Shown: positions 61,082-64,000 of the stretch, piece after piece
Position numbering within the stretch: the stretch's first letter is position 1
Layout of the letters: the number at the start of each line of letters is the position of its first letter
Assembly (NCBI RefSeq): GCF_036985505.1
Contig: NZ_BTGQ01000008.1
Span: 62,001 to 126,000 of the forward strand
DNA length: 64,000 bases
Source of the DNA: Croceitalea sp947503285
Lineage (GTDB): Bacteria > Bacteroidota > Bacteroidia > Flavobacteriales > Flavobacteriaceae
Direction of reading: 5' to 3'
Translations under genes and position numbers: made by a program
The notes under the pieces: model-generated
What the model saw: the letters and a program-made list of their open reading frames with translations, nothing else
The model's database searches: none
Told to the model about the DNA's origin: nothing

Positions 61082-62788
61082 TTATGATGCTTCTTTCTTT
61101 CGTTTTTTTCTAAAAAAGTCGAAAATAAAATAACCTGCGAGTGCGATAAGAAAATACTTAAAGTATGATACGGGTTCCCCACTTCCACCTACGGTCGTGA
61201 ACATGCGATCCCAGCGAAACTTCTCATTAAATCGAATTCCATCTTGAAAATTATCAAAGCTCAACCAGATGAAAACCGGTTTACCCACAATATGATCTTC
61301 AGCTACATAGCCCCATGCCCGACTATCTTCAGAATGGTCTCGATTATCACCCATCATCCAATAATACCCTTGTTTAAAAGTGTATGAGTTTGCTTCCTTA
61401 CCATTGATAAGTACGCGATCAGCTTCAACCTTGACCGTATTGTGCTCGTAATCACGAATGATTTTCTTGTAAAGCGGGATGGTCTTTTTATTGATTTCGA
61501 CCGTTGCCCCCTTTTCTGGAATATAGATAGGACCAAAATTATCCACATTCCAACGATAATACGGATTTTGCGGAAAAACATTGGTTCCTGGTTGCCCTTT
61601 GGGTATGTTCTCCATTACAACGGAGTCAATGCCCGGGTTCTTTTTGAGCTGTGCCACCATTTGAAGGGTCATATTTGCAACTCTTTCCCTTGGGGTCTCT
61701 TCTGTTAGCGAAAGTCGTAACTGCCGAATGAATTCGGTCGGTAATCCTTTCTCATCCGTATAAATAGTAGCTTGACCATTCTCATCGGCCCCTACGGCAA
61801 TGCCGTTCGCCCTTAACGCGTTAAGTTGATTTTGGTCAATGTTCTTAGGCTTGTAGATTCGAATATAATCTGAGGCATCCACTTCGCGAAGCAGTCTGCT
61901 AGAGACTCCTTTTTGCGCGTAAACTATATAATTTTGCATTACCCTTGCCCTGTCTGATAGCTGAAGTGGTTCCCCATTGATATGAACCTTTCCGTTGATG
62001 ATGGCCAAAGAGTCCCCTGGGGTACCAACGCATCTTTTTACATAGTTTGATTTTTTGTCAATCGGTTTTTCGACGCCTTTTGATTTTACAAAAAACTGCT
62101 GTACCGTATCGGCGGGCCAGCTGAATACTACAATATCGTTTTTTTGGGGAGTTTGGAATCCTGGCAATCTGAAGTAAGGAATTTGCGGCTTGTTCAGATA
62201 CGATTTTCTCTTTAACAACGGCAAGGTGTCGTGGACCATTGGTGCAGCAATAGCCGTCATAGGTGTTCTTGCCCCAAAATGGAACTTACTGACGAACAAA
62301 AAATCCCCGACCCGAAGTGTTCGTTCTAAAGACCCCGTAGGGATAACATAGGGCTGTATAAAATAGGTGTGTACGAAGGTAGCGGCGACTATGGCAAATA
62401 CGATGGAACTTACCCATTCCCCAAGCCCGGTTTTGGGTTTAAGATCCCGGTCTTCGATATGTTTTACGTCTTCAGCATAATTGATATAGGCGATATAAAA
62501 ACCGAGTGTCAGAATGACCAGCCAAGTATCAAGCATTTTGTTTTTGCCGAAACTGCGTATGGTCTCTACCCAAACCACAGGGAACATCAATAAATTGATG
62601 ATGGGAATGAACAATAAGAGTACCCACCATTTCGGCCTATTTATAATTTGCATTAAAACGATGCCGTTGTATACGGGTATGGCTGCCTCCCAAGCTTTTC
62701 TGCCTGCTTTCACATACAGTTTCCATGTACCTAAAAAGTGTATGACCTGTACAATAAGAATAAAGATGATCCATTGTGTGCCGTTCAT
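61082..62788 (-). CDS. lepB: signal peptidase I with N-terminal membrane extension
   Basis: A 568-residue enzyme, far longer than E. coli LepB (324). Residues about 1-110 form a DUF5684-like set of three or four membrane helices. The peptidase domain has the catalytic Ser153 in YVIPTGSLERTL and the general base Lys251 in NYVKRCVGTPGD, and box E in MMGDNRDHSEDSRAWG. An insert of about 150 residues lies between boxes, and a last helix (about 545-560) ends the chain. It cleaves Sec/Tat leader peptides. Confidence 0.94.
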   Translation of the reverse strand: MNGTQWIIFILIVQVIHFLGTWKLYVKAGRKAWEAAIPVYNGIVLMQIINRPKWWVLLLFIPIINLLMFPVVWVETIRSFGKNKMLDTWLVILTLGFYIAYINYAEDVKHIEDRDLKPKTGLGEWVSSIVFAIVAATFVHTYFIQPYVIPTGSLERTLRVGDFLFVSKFHFGARTPMTAIAAPMVHDTLPLLKRKSYLNKPQIPYFRLPGFQTPQKNDIVVFSWPADTVQQFFVKSKGVEKPIDKKSNYVKRCVGTPGDSLAIINGKVHINGEPLQLSDRARVMQNYIVYAQKGVSSRLLREVDASDYIRIYKPKNIDQNQLNALRANGIAVGADENGQATIYTDEKGLPTEFIRQLRLSLTEETPRERVANMTLQMVAQLKKNPGIDSVVMENIPKGQPGTNVFPQNPYYRWNVDNFGPIYIPEKGATVEINKKTIPLYKKIIRDYEHNTVKVEADRVLINGKEANSYTFKQGYYWMMGDNRDHSEDSRAWGYVAEDHIVGKPVFIWLSFDNFQDGIRFNEKFRWDRMFTTVGGSGEPVSYFKYFLIALAGYFIFDFFRKKRKKEAS

Positions 62789-62834
62789 AATAGTATTTCT
62801 TTCTTAGACCCAAACAAGAGGTCTTTGTTACGAT

Positions 62835-63536
62835 TTATTTTAGGTTTAACACATCTTTCATAGAAAAAACACCCGTTTTGCCAAGTATCCATTCTGCGGC
62901 GATCAAGGCACCCAGTGCGAATCCCTCTCGATTATGGGCAGTGTGTTTGATTTCAATAGTATCTACGGCACTTTTATAGTTGATACCATGCGTGCCGGGT
63001 ACATTACCTTCCCTTTTGGCCGTTATCGCAATTTCATTGGTCTGCGGTTCTTTCATTGTCCAGTTCGCATACCCCGAGTTTTCGATGATATCCTCGGCCA
63101 GTGTAATTGCGGTTCCACTTGGGGCATCTAATTTTTGGGTATGGTGGGTTTCTTCCATAGTAACATGGTACTGTTCGATATGGGCCATCATTTTTGCCAA
63201 TTGAATGTTGAGTTCAAAAAAAATATTGACGCCAAGACTAAAGTTAGAGGCATAGATGAAAGCTCCCTTTTTTTGAGCGCACAATGCTAATGCCTCATCA
63301 TATTTGGCCAACCAACCCGTGGTACCCGAAATCACGGGTATATTCTTTTCAAAACAAGAGGTGATGTTCTGAAACGCGGCATCGGGTGTGCTAAAATCAA
63401 TGGCTACGTCGACATTCGAAAAATCAATGGCTGCGGTATCCTCATCAATTTTGGCCACAATTTTGTGACTACGGTCAACAGCTAGCTTTTCTAACATCTT
63501 ACCCATTTTACCGTAACCGAACAATGCGATATTCAT
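62835..63536 (-). CDS. dapB: 4-hydroxy-tetrahydrodipicolinate reductase
   Basis: NAD(P)H-dependent step to lysine and meso-diaminopimelate. GYGKMGKML (nucleotide site) opens the chain and THHTQKLDAPSGTAI carries the catalytic His131-His132 and Lys135. With 233 residues it is shorter than E. coli DapB (273), normal for Bacteroidota. It lies 46 bases ahead of lepB and 3 bases behind the DUF5683 gene, so all three are likely one transcript. Confidence 0.96.
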   Translation of the reverse strand: MNIALFGYGKMGKMLEKLAVDRSHKIVAKIDEDTAAIDFSNVDVAIDFSTPDAAFQNITSCFEKNIPVISGTTGWLAKYDEALALCAQKKGAFIYASNFSLGVNIFFELNIQLAKMMAHIEQYHVTMEETHHTQKLDAPSGTAITLAEDIIENSGYANWTMKEPQTNEIAITAKREGNVPGTHGINYKSAVDTIEIKHTAHNREGFALGALIAAEWILGKTGVFSMKDVLNLK

Positions 63537-63539
63537 TAC

Positions 63540-64000
63540 TTAGAATTTAACGACCAAAGTTAAGCCATAATTTGGGTTGTAATCAATAGGGTTCAAATCC
63601 ATATAGGGTTTGAGGTCTATACCCAACCGGCCATCAACATTATACTGTTTAAGATGGGCATCGACATTGGCATCAATAATATTGAAGGCATAAAGGGCAA
63701 TGGTGACCAACAAGGCCAAATCCCTGTTTTCTTGGGCCGATTCTTGGGCATCTTGCAAAGCAGAATCCGAAAATCTTGGACTACCTGGAATTACGGTACC
63801 ATCATTCTGTGGAAAGAACTGATCATCGATAAAACCGGCCTTACGCCTTTTAAAGGCGTCTCTAAATTTATTGTACTCGGAATTATTTAAAGAGTAAAAA
63901 TATATACCAGTGCCAATTGCACCCCATACAATAGGGGCTTTCCAGTATCGTTTGTTGTAAATCTGGCCTAACCCGGGCAATAGGGCAGAGTAAAATGCCG
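63540..64000 (-). CDS. DUF5683 domain protein (partial, 5' end outside window)
   Basis: The reading frame continues past base 64000 with AFYSALLPGLGQIYNKRYWK, the DUF5683 motif, so the N-terminus is missing. Helical membrane segments (ALLVTIALYAFNIIDANVDA) follow and the end is a strand (NYGLTLVVKF). The family is common in Bacteroidota envelopes. The function is unknown. It sits ahead of dapB and lepB. Confidence 0.85.
   Translation of the reverse strand, partial: AFYSALLPGLGQIYNKRYWKAPIVWGAIGTGIYFYSLNNSEYNKFRDAFKRRKAGFIDDQFFPQNDGTVIPGSPRFSDSALQDAQESAQENRDLALLVTIALYAFNIIDANVDAHLKQYNVDGRLGIDLKPYMDLNPIDYNPNYGLTLVVKF

Noticed and set aside
61075..61188. Longer start for the WbqC-like protein
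   Set aside because: The added residues overlap the C-terminus of lepB in another frame and do not resemble WbqC proteins.
1..64000. CRISPR arrays, tRNA or rRNA genes, insertion sequences, prophage or known defence systems
   Set aside because: I looked for repeats with regular spacing, cloverleaf sequences, transposase or integrase motifs and defence domains on both strands and saw none.

Overview
This window reads as a stretch of chromosome from a marine-type member of the Flavobacteriaceae (Bacteroidota). The evidence is a gldI gliding lipoprotein, a TonB receptor with an N-terminal carboxypeptidase-regulatory-like domain, many short-leader lipoproteins, DUF families largely confined to Bacteroidota (CCC-motif membrane proteins, DUF3810, DUF5683, DUF6122), moderately low GC, and Bacteroidota-type promoters (TTG about 20 bases ahead of TAnnTTTG). 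I see no tRNA, rRNA, insertion sequence, prophage or CRISPR array.

Left part, 1-21 kb. tatC (cut by the window edge) and the arabinose-5-phosphate isomerase gene kdsD run left, then come recQ, two CCC-motif proteins plus DUF2752, an Smr-domain protein, a small lipoprotein and a cysteine desulfurase. A three-gene envelope cluster (M23 peptidase, TonB receptor, secreted protein) diverges from a coiled-coil protein, zapA, a 6S RNA and rny. A DUF349 gene with its own promoter follows, and then an operon of TPR protein, two DUF368 (undecaprenyl-phosphate translocase-type) genes and aroE.

Middle part, 21-34.4 kb. All genes point left: TrmH-type methyltransferase, M48 protease, the (p)ppGpp synthetase/hydrolase, a Fur-family regulator, purA, a large lipoprotein combining an SGNH-like domain, beta-propeller, HEAT-like region and cytochrome c, a ThuA-domain lipoprotein, an OstA/LptA-like protein and a class III aminotransferase.

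Accessory stretch, 34.5-42.2 kb. Small genes with wider spacers: lipoproteins, a DinB-like protein, an ArsR / SRPBCC / DUF4287 operon with a striking operator pair, a GNAT-AraC pair and an outer-membrane barrel. A palindrome that may be a dispersed repeat lies at its right edge.

Right part, 42.2-64 kb. Two amidohydrolase genes in which two of three catalytic domains have lost the HxH metal motif, DUF3810, then nrnA-gldI-(cyclophilin-FKBP fusion). Next come a PhoD-like phosphatase and ndk, then recF-lipoprotein-DUF721 facing left. A long rightward operon follows (TPR, ribH, small membrane protein, mutL, two rhomboids, EEP-fold protein). Finally a leftward group runs DUF5683, dapB, lepB, wbqC-like and DUF6122.

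Most of the window is core housekeeping. I did not find a clear new defence or mobile system. The most worthwhile leads are the degenerate amidohydrolase pair, the tandem DUF368 genes, the ArsR operator pair around a promoter, RecQ and MutL proteins lacking canonical metal motifs, and the spoT-fur-purA operon.
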